A DNA stretch of 64,000 nt from Turritopsis dohrnii (taxonomy: Eukaryota; Cnidaria; Hydrozoa; Anthoathecata; Oceaniidae). The notes under the pieces were generated by a model, which did not search any database, was not told the origin of the DNA, and saw only the letters and a list, made by a program, of their open reading frames with translations. A program made the translations under genes and the position numbers. Below are positions 11,110 through 21,879 of this stretch, piece by piece. Location: contig BQMF02000158.1 in assembly GCA_027922465.2 (NCBI GenBank), positions 620,001-684,000 of the forward strand, in the 5' to 3' direction. The number at the start of each line of letters is the position of its first letter. The first letter of the stretch is position 1.

Positions 11110-11862
11110 AACCTTATTCCCGCCAGTTTAGGGACACATAGTGCTCAATCCCCAAAACTTCTGCAGCCTTTCTCAGATTTTATTTTTCCAGAATCCCTCA
11201 ACAAATAGTAGTTGTTTAGGCAGAATTTATCAATATCCTGAAAAGGGGTTTCAAAAACGGCTTTCTTTGCAGCCAGTTCAACACAGTGGTTAATGCAATG
11301 AATTTGGATCAGCCATTCTCTTTCCTTTGACATTCTGACATTTAGCCCTGAGATCCTCCCCGTATTTACACTTGCACCATCGGTGGTAACTGAAATGAGC
11401 TTCATTTTAATTCTTCCTCGGTCAAAGGAATTTTGTCACCTTCCTTGAATATGCTATCAATGGCTTTTTTTCAGTGACTCTGCGTCAGTTCCTCCCCATT
11501 CGGCCATTTCCAACAGAGACACTGCGAAGTAAGTCGGTATACCTGAAACAAAAAAAATTAATATCCATGCTTAATAAGACAATTACATTTTTATATACAA
11601 CATCGTCAGTTCAATGGTTAAAAGTATTTCTTTATGTTTACCATTTCTTTCGGTTCTGATTAAGACCATCTCTTTATCTGCCCCCGTCTTTCTCGCTTGG
11701 CTTCCATCCGATAACAAAGAAAAAAAGTTGTTTGATGCCACAATGACTGCAACTTTCTCCGCGACCGCATCTGCTATTGCCAAAAGATACTCTAACACTG
11801 ATCGACAATCTTCCTTCCCTAAAAGATCCAAAGACAAAACCTATTCAGGAAAAAAATTGTGA
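11110..11862 (-). pseudogene. hAT-type transposase fragment (ZNF862-like), frameshifted
   Basis: Two pieces of a hAT-derived transposase of the ZNF862-like group. The upstream piece (about 11583-11850) reads EYLLAIADAVAEKV and FFSLLSDGSQARKTG. After an intron-like acceptor (TTTGTTTCAG at about 11544), the next piece reads IPTYFAVSLLEMAEWGGTDA, then after a frameshift in an A tract VTTDGASVNTGR, EREWLIQIHCINHCVELA and DSGKIKSE. The order and spacing match the family. At least two frameshifts (about 11405-11475) and another near 11150 inactivate it. It is truncated before the C-terminal dimerisation region. Another possible exon, ending in a GTAAGA donor, lies at about 12730-12860 beyond the SINE. 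Family assignment is from memory. Confidence 0.75.
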
Positions 11863-12134
11863 TGAAAATTGAATTTGTTTTCAAAAAACAAAAAAACATT
11901 TCCAATTTTTCGGCGAAGAAAAATTGGTTGAAAATATTTTGATCTTTGTACTTGAATTAAGATAGAAGAAAAAGATATGGTCACACCACTACAGAAACCT
12001 ACATGAAGTAATTCAGATAGATAGGCTCTTCCGTAAGTCTTACCTTCAATTAGCCTGACACCATTATCTCTCTGACATTTGACTAACGTTCGGAATTGCT
12101 CTTAAAGAACTTGTTACTTTTGGCTGCACCACCG

Positions 12135-12467
12135 ATTTATTTATTTATTTATTTGGTATTGTTTTACGTGGCTAGCCTCACTCAGTTGCTACTGCATCTG
12201 CTTTCCAGGAGGGGCCACGGCTTAGGTTGGAGGCTCCGAAGTATTTGACACTCTCATGAGTGACACAAACCCAATCAAGGACCTGTGCTCTTCTGGATGA
12301 CCTCCTGCAACACCCGATGTATCATCTACCCAATTTCCCTCACATGGCATGGGTCGACCCGGCGCTATGGTACATTCACTCGCGCATGGTGAATCGCCGC
12401 CAAGGGGAATTGAACCCCGATCTCCCGCATGAAATGCGAGAGTGATAACCACTATACTACATGGCCA
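12135..12467 (-). mobile_element. tRNA-Glu-derived SINE, copy 1
   Basis: On the minus strand the head is tRNA-like: box A (TAGTATAGTGGTTA), an anticodon arm with loop ATTTCAT (anticodon TTC, Glu), and box B (GGTTCAATTCC). A 230-bp body follows, nearly identical to the copy at 16451-16762, and it ends in an (AAAT)n tail at about 12135-12155. Pol III-transcribed SINEs move using LINE enzymes. This copy has an 18-bp segment (CCTCCTGGAAAGCAGATG region) that copy 2 lacks. I see no target duplication. Confidence 0.9.
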
Positions 12468-12869
12468 GGGTACAGGTACTCTCCTATTAATCGGGTCAGT
12501 TTGATTCAATATTCGAGAATATTTATGAAAAACTCCATCAATATGCCTGAAGATCTACAAAATAAATACTTTTTGCAAGGAACTGTAAACTTCTTGAGTG
12601 AAAATGTTATTTTAAAGAAAACAAATACCAACCATCAGGATCAAGCATCAACCATCTGTGTGCTATTTGCTTCAGAGAAGACAGAAACTTAATCCTCCAA
12701 TAAGGATAATCAGAAACAGTGGAAGTCTTACCTGGAATTTGGTTACCATATTGGTTCCATCAATAAACACTTTCACTGATTTTTTAGCATTTCCTTTAAT
12801 GACTGATGAGTTTTCAATTTGGGCTTTGAATTTTGCACCCACCAAATTTGATTAACGTAAGTGCAGCCA

Positions 12870-13980
12870 TTTCGTTCAATTGTTTTGTAATCCAAAAAGG
12901 TTTTTAATGCCAAAGAATTTTCTTTGAGCTTGCTGCCATTTCAAAATAAGACACTCGCGTCGCTGCTGTCCGATTAAAAAAAACGAAGATTGGATTTTTC
13001 CTGAAAATAACGCAATGCAGTGACTTCCGTTCTGTCTAATCTAAGGCCAAGTTCGAAAGAAACTTGATTGTAAAAAAATCATAAATATAAACTTTGATAA
13101 GTTTCAAAAGATGTATGGTTTGTACTGCACAAAAAATTCATTAATTATTCATGATGTTGTTTGTCGTTTGAAAAGGAAATAAAAAAATTGAGCATCCTTA
13201 AACTTGTGCTTTGATACTTTTGTGAATACATGCTCCGAACACTTCATTCTCAAGTGAGTTCCTTTGATACAATCAGATGGTTTCTATTTGCAGCGCAATG
13301 AATTTAGATCGTTTTTCAAAAAACAGTTTTCAGATTCTAAGTGAATGTGAACCAGGCGCAAGTGTATCCCATTTCCTCTGGAACGTCAAAAATATGCCTT
13401 ATAAAACTGAGTTTCTCATCACATCGAAATATTTATACGTGACACTTTGATACCCTTACTCTAACTTTTCACTTACATGATTTGAAAGAAAAAACAAAAC
13501 AAGAACTGCATGAGAGCTGCTGTGCTCTTTTGGAAGGTACAAATTTCTAACTTTCATAAGACCTTTCGTTGGTCATCTCAAAACAATAAACCCATTAAAT
13601 ACTTAATAATAACAAAATAATAAGGTGTGTGAATGCTTGGTGAAGGGAAATCAAACATTGAACACCCGTGCAGTTTAATCTTTAGAATTTTAAGTTTGTT
13701 TGATTTTAATTAAAAAAGTATTGTTAAGTTCACTGGCGTCTTGTGACGTCAATCGTCTGGAATGCAAATGAAAGCCCTCCTAGTTTCCACACATTGCAAT
13801 TCATAGCAATATGAGTTAACTTTTCGAAAGAACAATGAAATGTTTCGTATTTTTATTTTTGATTTATGTCCGTTTTCTGGCGAGCGAAGTCTTGCCCGTC
13901 TGGGAGTGTTTGTTCAACTTTTAGGCGTGTGTGGGCGTGTGCGCGAGTGATTGCTTGCCATAAATGAATAAGCCTCAAAG
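12870..13980. other. Region without recognisable genes
   Basis: AT-rich, with scattered stops in all frames. I recognise no repeat except the truncated MITE end that begins at about 13981. Confidence 0.5.
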
Positions 13981-14060
13981 ATGGTATGGAACTACCATAC
14001 ACTGACCGTGAATAACTAATTAAACACCCAATGCATTTCTTGTTAATTGAAGCTCTAAGG
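13981..14060. repeat. Truncated MITE end (relative of 3461-3690)
   Basis: ATGGTATGGAACTACCATAC followed by ACTGACCGTGAATAACTAAT parallels the left end of the element at 3461. The right end is absent; the sequence runs into the piggyBac remnant. Confidence 0.6.
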
Positions 14061-14159
14061 TAAATTTCAACACCTTGTATAATAGAATGGATATAAGAAA
14101 ACAAAAAATTCTCGTACTGCGGTTTTTAAGAAATCTAGCGGCGTTATGGGCTTGTAGAC

Positions 14160-15143
14160 TGATCTAATAACTATTGTGTAAATTTCGATTTATACACTGG
14201 GACCGAAGAAGCAGTAACGAAGTTTGGTAAGACTCATGATCTAGTTATGAAACTGAGCAAATCTTACCTCAACAAAGGCTATATCATTTTTATGGATAAC
14301 TTTTATAGTTCTCCATATTTATTTAATGAATTAAAGAATGTGGAAACAGGAGCAGTTGGTACATTGAGGCTTAATCGTAAAGGAATTCCCGTGGCTTTAT
14401 GTGATAAAAAGTTGAAACAAAAAGGTGATGAAATCATGATGTCGTACAAAGACGAAATGTCTATGTTGAAAGTGTATGACAGGAAAGTTTTAACATTGGT
14501 TTCTACTGTATATAACAGCGCTAAAGTTAACACAGGCCGTGTTGATCGAAGGACAAATGAAGCAATCAAAAAGCCCTTAGTGATGACTAAATACAACAAA
14601 TTTATGTCCGGTGTGGATGCCAATGATCAATTGTTGAAGTACTCTCACTTTTCCAAGAGAACAATTAAGTGGTGGAAGAAAGTATTTTTTAGAATGACCA
14701 ACATATGCATGGTCAATGCTTTTATATTGTGGAAGGAACATTTGAAATTGAAAGGCGAGCCTTGCAAGAAAACACAAACCGATTTTCGAATCAATGTCAT
14801 CCGTCAACTGGTCACGACTGTTGCTATTGATTGTGATGAGGTGCTGAATAGATCAAAGACAAATGACTATATTAGATTGACAGAAAGGCATTTCCCCAAA
14901 CTAATTGATGTACTAGAGCATTCCAAAACAGGAAAAGTTTTTCGCACATGTAAAGTTTGTACCGTTGCTGGGCGGGAATATGATCGACACAAAGGTTTGG
15001 CCAAGCGGAAGCGCAGTGGACATGACACACGATATGAATGTAAAACATGTAGTGTTGCATTGTGCATTAACAACTGTTTTGAGATTTATCATACCTACAA
15101 ACATATTGAAAAGTACATTGACCTGTATTTGAATGAGCAATAG
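14160..15143 (+). pseudogene. piggyBac transposase, 5'-truncated
   Basis: C-terminal two thirds of a piggyBac (DDE_Tnp_1_7) transposase, which cuts and pastes at TTAA. The frame is open from about 14163 (YCVNFDLYTG), upstream of the first ATG at 14247. It contains the second catalytic-Asp region (IIFMDNFYSSPYLFNEL), the block YNKFMSGVDANDQL and, at the C-terminus, a cysteine-rich finger (CKVCTVAG...YECKTCSVALC). There is no internal stop over about 325 residues. The N-terminal region with the first catalytic Asp is missing: an in-frame TGA lies at about 14157, next to a possible acceptor (CTTGTAG). Neither TTAA-flanked TIRs nor an N-terminal exon are evident nearby. Confidence 0.9.
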
Positions 15144-15225
15144 AGGCAATAATTTTCTATTTTTTAGTTAGTTTGTATTTAAAGTTTAAGAGTTGTTTAA
15201 GGGTCTCAAATGTATAAAATATTTA

Positions 15226-16078
15226 CTTTAATCGGAGAAACTTTCGCGAGAGAAACTTTCGCAAGGTCAAAAATTCGCGAAATGTTTTGGATAAACTTTC
15301 GCGAATTGGAAAAGTTGCAAAATTTCGCAAGATAAACTTTCGCGAATGAAGAAATTGATAAATTTTCGCGAGATAAACTTTTGCGAATGAAGGAATTTTT
15401 TGAAATAATTTAGGACAGTTTTAAGGAAACAAAGGAATTTTCTAAGTAGAAAATTGACAAAATGCATGCATTCGAATCTGTATTTTTCGTTTACTACAAA
15501 TAAAATGAAGATAAAATGAGTTCAAAAACTACAAAGATTGTTCGTCGTCAAGTTCGTTGAAAACGTCATCAAAAACATTTCTAGCACCTTCTGGTCCCCA
15601 CTCCTCATCGTCACCGCCATTGTCATTCATACTAAAGAAACCGCGAATCGGAGATAACATACTGCAGGGAAAGGAATCAACTGATATTGTCATTATCAAC
15701 GACTGAAAAACATTTTTTACATAAATAATATTTGACAGCGTCTATTATATCTGTATATCAAAATATGACTGATTTGTTACAAGAAAAAAAATGTTTTCAA
15801 GAAAATCAAATTGGCAAATCTTTCCCTCCTTTATTATATACATAGGTTTTGAAATAGATCTCCGACATTTTGGTAGCTTTAAAATTTAAAAAATTGCAAA
15901 AAAAAATCGAAATTTTACTAGATAAACTTTCGCGATTTGGAAATAAGAGCAAAATTTCGCGAGATAAACTTTCGCGAATGAGTGATTTTAAATTTTTCGC
16001 GGGATAAACTTTCGCGAAAAAGGGTGAAATTCGCGAAATTCGCGAAAGTTTCTCTCGCGAAACTTTCTCCGATTAAAG
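15226..16078. mobile_element. TIR element with TTTCGCGA iteron arrays
   Basis: The 853-bp unit is flanked by TA on both sides (15224-15225 and 16079-16080), consistent with a TA duplication. The ends are inverted repeats of about 37 bp beginning CTTTAATCGGAGAAA. Inside each end are several copies of a roughly 16-bp iteron (ATAAACTTTCGCGAA), four or more per side and in opposite orientation. It is non-autonomous but carries a small coding exon (15529-15660). Such subterminal iterons are transposase-binding sites in many DNA transposons. I cannot name the superfamily. Confidence 0.85.
15529..15660 (-). CDS. Small acidic ORF or exon inside the iteron element
   Basis: After a strong acceptor (TTTCCCTGCAG at about 15662-15672, minus strand) comes ATG and 43 codons to TAG. 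The product begins MLSPIRGFFSMND, has an acidic core (GGDDEEWGPEG) and ends DELDDEQSL-like (NELDDEQSL). It is the only sequence in the element with coding character and may be a captured terminal exon or the remnant of an accessory gene. No domain is recognised. Confidence 0.45.
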   Translation of the reverse strand: MLSPIRGFFSMNDNGGDDEEWGPEGARNVFDDVFNELDDEQSL

Positions 16079-16450
16079 TATTCAAAATACTATCAATGCC
16101 TGTGACACTTTCTTTTTCATAATAATTTGTCATAATTGAAGTAAAAGAAGAATTCAGTGTTATCAGAGTCTTTGAAAGTAATTTTTTCTTAAAAATTGTC
16201 ATTATTTTGCATGTTTTGGTCATAAAGGATCGGGGGCTAGCCAAAAATTTTGAAATACTTTACCAGAAAATAATTCTACAATTTATTAGTGACAAAACAA
16301 GCCCTCATTGAGATCCATACGACCAGTACATCAAAAGTTATGACCTATTTTGCAAAACTGATGCTTTGTTTAAAAAATATTCTCAAAACTGCTTCGTCTG
16401 ATACTACTGCATTGCAGTGCAGTGGTCTGCAACACAAGGGTTAATATCTG

Positions 16451-16762
16451 GCGCCGTAGTATAGTGGTTATCACTCTCGTATTTCATGCGAGAGATCGGG
16501 GTTCAATTCCCCTTGGCGGCGATTCACCATGCGCAAGTGAATGCACCATAGCGCCGGGTCGACCCATGCCATGTGAGGGAAATTGGGTAGATGATACATC
16601 GGGTGTTGCAGGTAGGTCATCCAGAAGAGCACAGGCCCTTGATTGGGTTTGTGTCACTCATGAGAGTGTCAAATACTTCGGAACCTCCAACCTAAGCCGT
16701 GGCAATAGCAACTGAGTGAGGCTAGCCACGTAAAACAATACCAAATGAAATGAATGAAATGA
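16451..16762 (+). mobile_element. tRNA-Glu-derived SINE, copy 2, with target duplication
   Basis: Same element as 12135-12467, in the opposite orientation. Box A is at about 16457-16470, the anticodon loop ATTTCAT near 16482, and box B is GGTTCAATTCC near 16500. The 3' tail is (AAATG)n. Flanking direct repeats TAATATCTG at 16442-16450 and 16763-16771 mark the insertion and fix both ends exactly. It is not a functional tRNA gene because the tRNA-like head continues into the SINE body. Confidence 0.93.
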
Positions 16763-16821
16763 TAATATCTGTGTTGATTCTAGTAATGAATAAAAGGCTA
16801 GAGAAACTCTCTCATGGCTAA

Positions 16822-17724
16822 TCTATATATTAATAGCCGATTCTCCTTCTGTTTGTCTGTAAGTCACGCAAAATGGTAGATTTAGTTGTGAGCGAAATTA
16901 TTTATTTTTTTGTGTGCGACGTGAGTAAAATACATTGCAAATACATTGCAACCCCAATCGAACGTGACTTTTTTTGGCTGATGAACTAATAGGAATAACG
17001 TTTCGTTTTTATTATTTTGTTAGTTTTATATTCCACGTTGACTTGGCTTTGAAAACTAAATACAAAAACAACTAATTGATAAAACATTTTGGACAAAAAG
17101 CAGCCGTGGCAGAACGTGGTAGCATGTTCGGTTTGCCAGTGTATCCAAACGTATCCTTGCCTGACTGTCTGAGACGGGTGAACTTTTTTTCGAGCAATCA
17201 AAATTTTAAAAACCTATAGGTAAAAAAAGAGTATCATAAAACAAAATATTTTTTTTTGCTTTTGTCATAATAGTTGTCTTAATTTGTTTTAATCGATTTC
17301 TTTTAATCTTTTTATTTTATATCAGATCGAACGTTTTTTTTATTCACTTTATTCTTTTAGCACGTGCCTTTTTTTCTCTCCTCCCGTGTGATCTTTTTAA
17401 GAAGAGAAACCATTTCCCCCTTACGTTTGATAGCACCCATGTTAGACCGCGTAACTTTTTTAAAACAAAAGTTAATACGTTTTGAGTGTATTGTTGTACT
17501 GATCAGCGATTGTTTTAAAAAATAAATAAGTAACACATCATGAAATTTGGGGTTTTTTGGAACCATTGTTTAAACTGATATTTGATATTTGATTTCGAAT
17601 CTGCCTCTGGCTGAACACAAGTTGTATGAGCCGTTTTTTCAGGAAATATGAGGTTTGTGGGGTCTCCGGGGTGACACACTGAGCAGGTGCACATGGGCGG
17701 CGAGCGACGCCGCCTTGAGGCTAG
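16822..17724 (+). mobile_element. Small non-autonomous Helitron, family 2
   Basis: The 5' end is A|TCTATATATTAATAGCCGAT and the 3' end is a GCCGCC/GGC stem leading into CTAG|T at 17721-17724. It is homologous over its length to 31574-32536 (minus), including a short CTGT microsatellite near the 5' end and the block CCCCAATCGAACGTGACT. No transposase. The A and T flanks at both ends fit Helitron insertion between A and T. Confidence 0.8.
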
Positions 17725-17749
17725 TGAATTATAAAATAAAGCAATTGCA

Positions 17750-18130
17750 TGCACAAACCACGGTAACAGAGTACACGACGTGAACGTAAGTCAATGGGAC
17801 TTGTACTCCACCTAAAAAAACAAATATACAGAAATAAACTGTTTTTTAGGCAAAATAATTAAGTAACTATAAAAGCACATCTTTACACCCATATTCAGAA
17901 TTGCAACAAAGAAAATGTCATTGAATCAACAAATTAACACTAAAATATCAATCATTAACAGTTGAGCAACAGACACTATAGGAAAACTCATGACAGTATA
18001 TATGACAGTATAAAAGTCATGACGCTATAGAGGAAAAGCTGCTTTTAAACAACTGAAATGCAAATCACTCCCAAATGAGTGAAGATACGATCAATGTACA
18101 ACCGGAAACTGATACTTTTACTTTCCGGTA
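17750..18130. repeat. Dispersed repeat, copy 2 (relative of 4920-5290)
   Basis: Closely similar to 4920-5290 in the same orientation, with the same GTAACAGAGTACACGACGTG core and the later block CCAAATGAGTGA. The microexon gene and helicase that flank copy 1 are absent here, so this is probably a partial Helitron copy. Confidence 0.6.
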
Positions 18131-18627
18131 TCTTTGAAACTCATAATCCAAATCCTTTGCACATACCGATGGATAAAAATCATTCATTCAATGTTTAGAT
18201 ACATATATAGAATGTTTTGATCTAAAGAACAAAAATATTATTATTATTTTTATTATTATTCTATTATTTAGTAAAGCAGGTTACAGACAAAGGCAGCGTG
18301 AGCTGATGTGGACCTACATAAAAAATAACTTAAAAATATAAAAATATAAAAATGTATATATACATATAATTTGTTATTAAAGAATAAAATGTCTAGTATG
18401 TACTGTAGTATCTGCACGATTAAAATTGAAATGGCTGAATTGTGTATGGCTAACGTAGGATGGCTTATGATGATGGCGATGAGTTAGAAGCTGGAAGTAC
18501 AGTTACTGAGACTAGATATGAGTGCAAAAGCAAGCATAGTAGACTCAAAAGAAGCCACAAATGAATCCAAAATGAAAATGGGTTATTGAGCTGGAAAAAA
18601 AAAAGTGATTTAGAAATATAACTAGTA
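18131..18627. other. Region without recognisable genes
   Basis: AT-rich, with a TTATTATTAT simple repeat at about 18240-18270. No coding remnant is recognised. Confidence 0.5.
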
Positions 18628-21019
18628 CTAGTATCCCGGGTAAAAACTTTTTACCGAACTTAACTTCGAAAACATTAGGTCAAATCCACCATTCCCGTGT
18701 ACGTACCCCGTCACGAAAAAATAAATCATAGAATCGCAACTCAAAAACATCCCAGGAGGCATCGCTCGCCACCCATGTTCAGTATGCGTTGTGTCGCAGA
18801 ATTTAACTCTTGCAAAAGTTTCTTTTCAGGCATTAATTTTTTAATTCATTTCTTACATTCAGAAAATTTAAAACAGAAACAAATAGCAACATGGCTCAGA
18901 ATATATATTCATACGCAGAAGAGAAGTAACTTTAATGTAAAAATATGCAATATATAACACAGAACCGTTTACTAAGACATACAAAAATGATACCTTCCAA
19001 CTTTTTCTTTTGTTCAAAAGTTACTTCTGGACTGCAACCATTAATGAATTTTTGAAATGATATAGTTAGTTCTTCCCAAAACCATCAACATCATGATTAA
19101 AACCATGAGATTCATTTCTTTATGCTTTTTTTATTATTGCCTAAAAGAATAATGTTTCAATTGTAATACCAAAAAAAAAAAAGAAACAAAAAAAAAGTAC
19201 GTATTTATCCTAAACACAATAACTAAGAAGAAAAATTTACACAAAAGATAAAACGTCACAAATAAAATCATAAATTCAAAGTTATATACCTAGGCATAGT
19301 ACGTAAACGATTACCATAACACAAAATATGCATAAACGCGATAAAATATAAACTTAAGAAAAATACAGCCAACAACACTTATTTCATTGCACAGTCATTA
19401 AGTAAGTAAATCTTAAGTAACCCTCTCGAGATTATAACCCATCATGTGCTTCATTTCTATTTTAACAGATCAAAACATTAAAAAAACATATACAAAAAAC
19501 CTAATCATGCTATGACGAAATCTAAAAAAAAAAAAAAACAAAGTAAAAGAAACTTTGAAAATGTATTAACCTTAAAAATAATAATTAAAAACACAAACGT
19601 GATGACAGAATTACTATAGCTGAAAAATTTTTAACATATGAAAACATTCGTGGAGCCATTTTTTATTTCCAGTTCAAAGCTCCTCTCTGCTGGAAAATTC
19701 AAAACACAACAGTAAACATCCCTCTTATCCTTTATGTATCCACTAATACTATCTGTGTTTAACTAAATAGATACTATTTTAACTTTACCTTTCAATACCA
19801 ATTCACATCATCATGATAGCAAACAATATTGATCATGTTCTGTAGCCATTATCAAACACTTCTAAACTGTTTTACTTTCTGTATTTCATACCTGTAAACA
19901 AATTAATAACACTCGATTAACTTTCCAGCATACTTTCCTATTGTAAAGATACACTTTCTCTTTGCTTTCTACTGAAATTCCAATACCATTTTTATACAGT
20001 GAAAGTCATAAAAATGCTTTCTTCGTAACTTCACTTCATAACTGTGGAGCCATTTTGAATTAAATAAAATAAGGAACAGCAACTTCGTTACCAAAACAAA
20101 TCATTAACTGCTCGAGGGACATGCATCTTAATGATTTGATCGTTTTAACTCTGATTTTACTCTCTTTTAACGCTGTATTTACTAAATTCGTTTGACTCAT
20201 GTACTTACGTATATTACTTTATATCTTTTCCAAACAATTTCTCTCCGAAAAAAGAAGTATAACCATTTTCTTCACCAATGTAAATAAACAGCATCCTTTC
20301 TGCAGCCATTTTTAAACAACTTCAACTTCATCTCAATCTCTACTGCTGCACACCCATAACTATTTGATAACTATAAAAAGAAATACGTAAACAGCTCGTA
20401 AAATATAAATAGACTTTCTTCATCTCGTTCTTCGTTTCGTTTTCCTCTGAAAAAACCTATATATAAAAAACAACATCTGTTTAAAAACTCACCTAAGCAT
20501 GTGGTTACACCTGTTCTTTTATTTATTTAAAATAAAATCTAAAATACAATAACAATAAAAGTTTAACAATAAATTGATAACTGAAACGTAAACAAACATT
20601 TAAATACATTTAAATACTAACTTGTTCTTCTATTAATCAAAAATAACAGTTTTATAATAATACCTTTTGTTCGTTCGATCTTTCTGCAGCTAATTTTTAA
20701 AAACTTCACTGCACTTCTTCTGTATATCTAAATATGATTTTTCATTGTAAACAAACAACTAACCCGTGTTCTTTTAGCAGTAAACACGATAATAAAACGT
20801 TTTATAACAATAACAATACCTTCGTGCATACAAACCTGTGTTTCTTCGTCAGGAGGAGCATATACTAATCGTGGAAAATCAAAAAAAGTGTTCTCCCCTC
20901 TACGTGGTTTTACGACAAAAAGGGAAAAAATAAGAAGGATTTGACCGTGAAAAAAAAAAAAAATATGTCACTCTCTAAAATAAAAGTGGGATGCACAATC
21001 GCGAATTAGTATAATAAGA
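18628..21019 (-). mobile_element. Non-autonomous Helitron, family 1 (2.4 kb)
   Basis: On the minus strand the 5' end (A|TCTTATTATACTAATTCGCG at 21019) carries the terminal block of the autonomous element at 10935. The 3' end is a textbook Helitron terminus: hairpin GGTAAAAAGTTTTTACC, a short spacer, then CTAG|T at 18631-18628. There is no long open frame. The interior matches parts of 21880-23778, 35560-36330, 42899-45924 and 53037-54669, so this is the most complete non-autonomous copy in the window. Confidence 0.88.
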
Positions 21020-21109
21020 TAAAATATAAAATACTAAAAATAGTACGAAGAATATATATTAAACTTAAGATAGTGAAAAAGAAAAAGAAGTTCAAAAACA
21101 GACTAGGCA

Positions 21110-21722
21110 TAACTAGGCATCTAGTGACACTAGGGACTGGCCTTCTAATCCAAGACAAGACCCAGGCACAGGCTGTGTTGATGGAAGGTAGAACTAAGGG
21201 TTGGCAAGAGAGTAGAAGTTGTTAAGGATTTGGTAAAACGACTAATTTGTTTCTTGAAGACTAAGTTAATTAATAAAAAGTAAAATCATCGTCAATATGG
21301 TAGGAATCATAGTCAAATGAATATTTATTGATAATATTTTTAAATTTAGAAAGTTTTTCTTTGAAAACCTCGTGAGATTTTTCACCAGTAAGTTCATTAG
21401 GCATTCTATTCCATATTCTCGCAGCCTTATATGAAAAAGAGCTTTTGGTACCTGTATCGTAAGTAACATTCATTTGGTGATTCCGAAATAGATTGTGTTC
21501 CTTGTGTGTAAAGAGTGAGCGGATATCCTCATCGATAAGTCTGTGATATACCTTATGCATCAGGCATAAGAGGCGGCGTTTATATATATAGGATATTGGC
21601 ATCCGTTTGGCTTTTTCAAGGGTTTCATACGATGATGAATTGCTAGGTAATTGATGTATAAGCTTGGCAGCTTTGATGTGAATCTCCTCCAAGGGTCCAA
21701 GCTTGTTGGGCTGGCCCCACAC
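21110..21722 (-). pseudogene. LINE reverse transcriptase C-terminal end
   Basis: A 150-residue open frame (21270-21722) reads LGPLEEIHIKAAKLIHQLP, KRRLLCLMHKVYHRL and FSYKAARIWNRMPNEL, the typical post-RT C-terminal region of CR1/L2/Jockey-type LINEs. It is 5'-truncated, as expected for LINE insertions. About 150 bp of 3' UTR-like sequence follows. The upstream junction is a patchy ACATATGTAAA repeat (about 21760-21830). It lies between two family-1 Helitron copies. Confidence 0.8.
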
Positions 21723-21879
21723 AGAGATATTGTAGGTATTGTAGATATTGTAGGTTACCGTTTACATATGTAAAATACAACATAAACATATGTAAACATA
21801 AACACATGTACAATATAAACATATGTAAAGAGGAGGGCTGCATATTATCCTACAATCGAGTATATAGATGAAAACAAAA

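Noticed and set aside
12395..12467. tRNA-Glu gene
   Set aside because: The tRNA-like sequence continues without a terminator into a SINE body that recurs with a target duplication at 16451. It is a SINE head, not a tRNA gene.
12730..12860. Upstream exon of the hAT pseudogene
   Set aside because: An open segment with a GTAAGA donor exists, but I could not match it to the family or find its acceptor, so it is mentioned only in the hAT entry.
15240..16060. CRISPR-like array of TTTCGCGA repeats
   Set aside because: Spacing is irregular, units diverge, the arrays are inverted to each other and lie at the ends of a TIR element in a eukaryotic genome. They are subterminal iterons.
17515..17754. 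Minus-strand ORF at the family-2 Helitron 3' end
   Set aside because: It spans the element boundary, is not preserved in 31574-32536 and has no recognisable domain.
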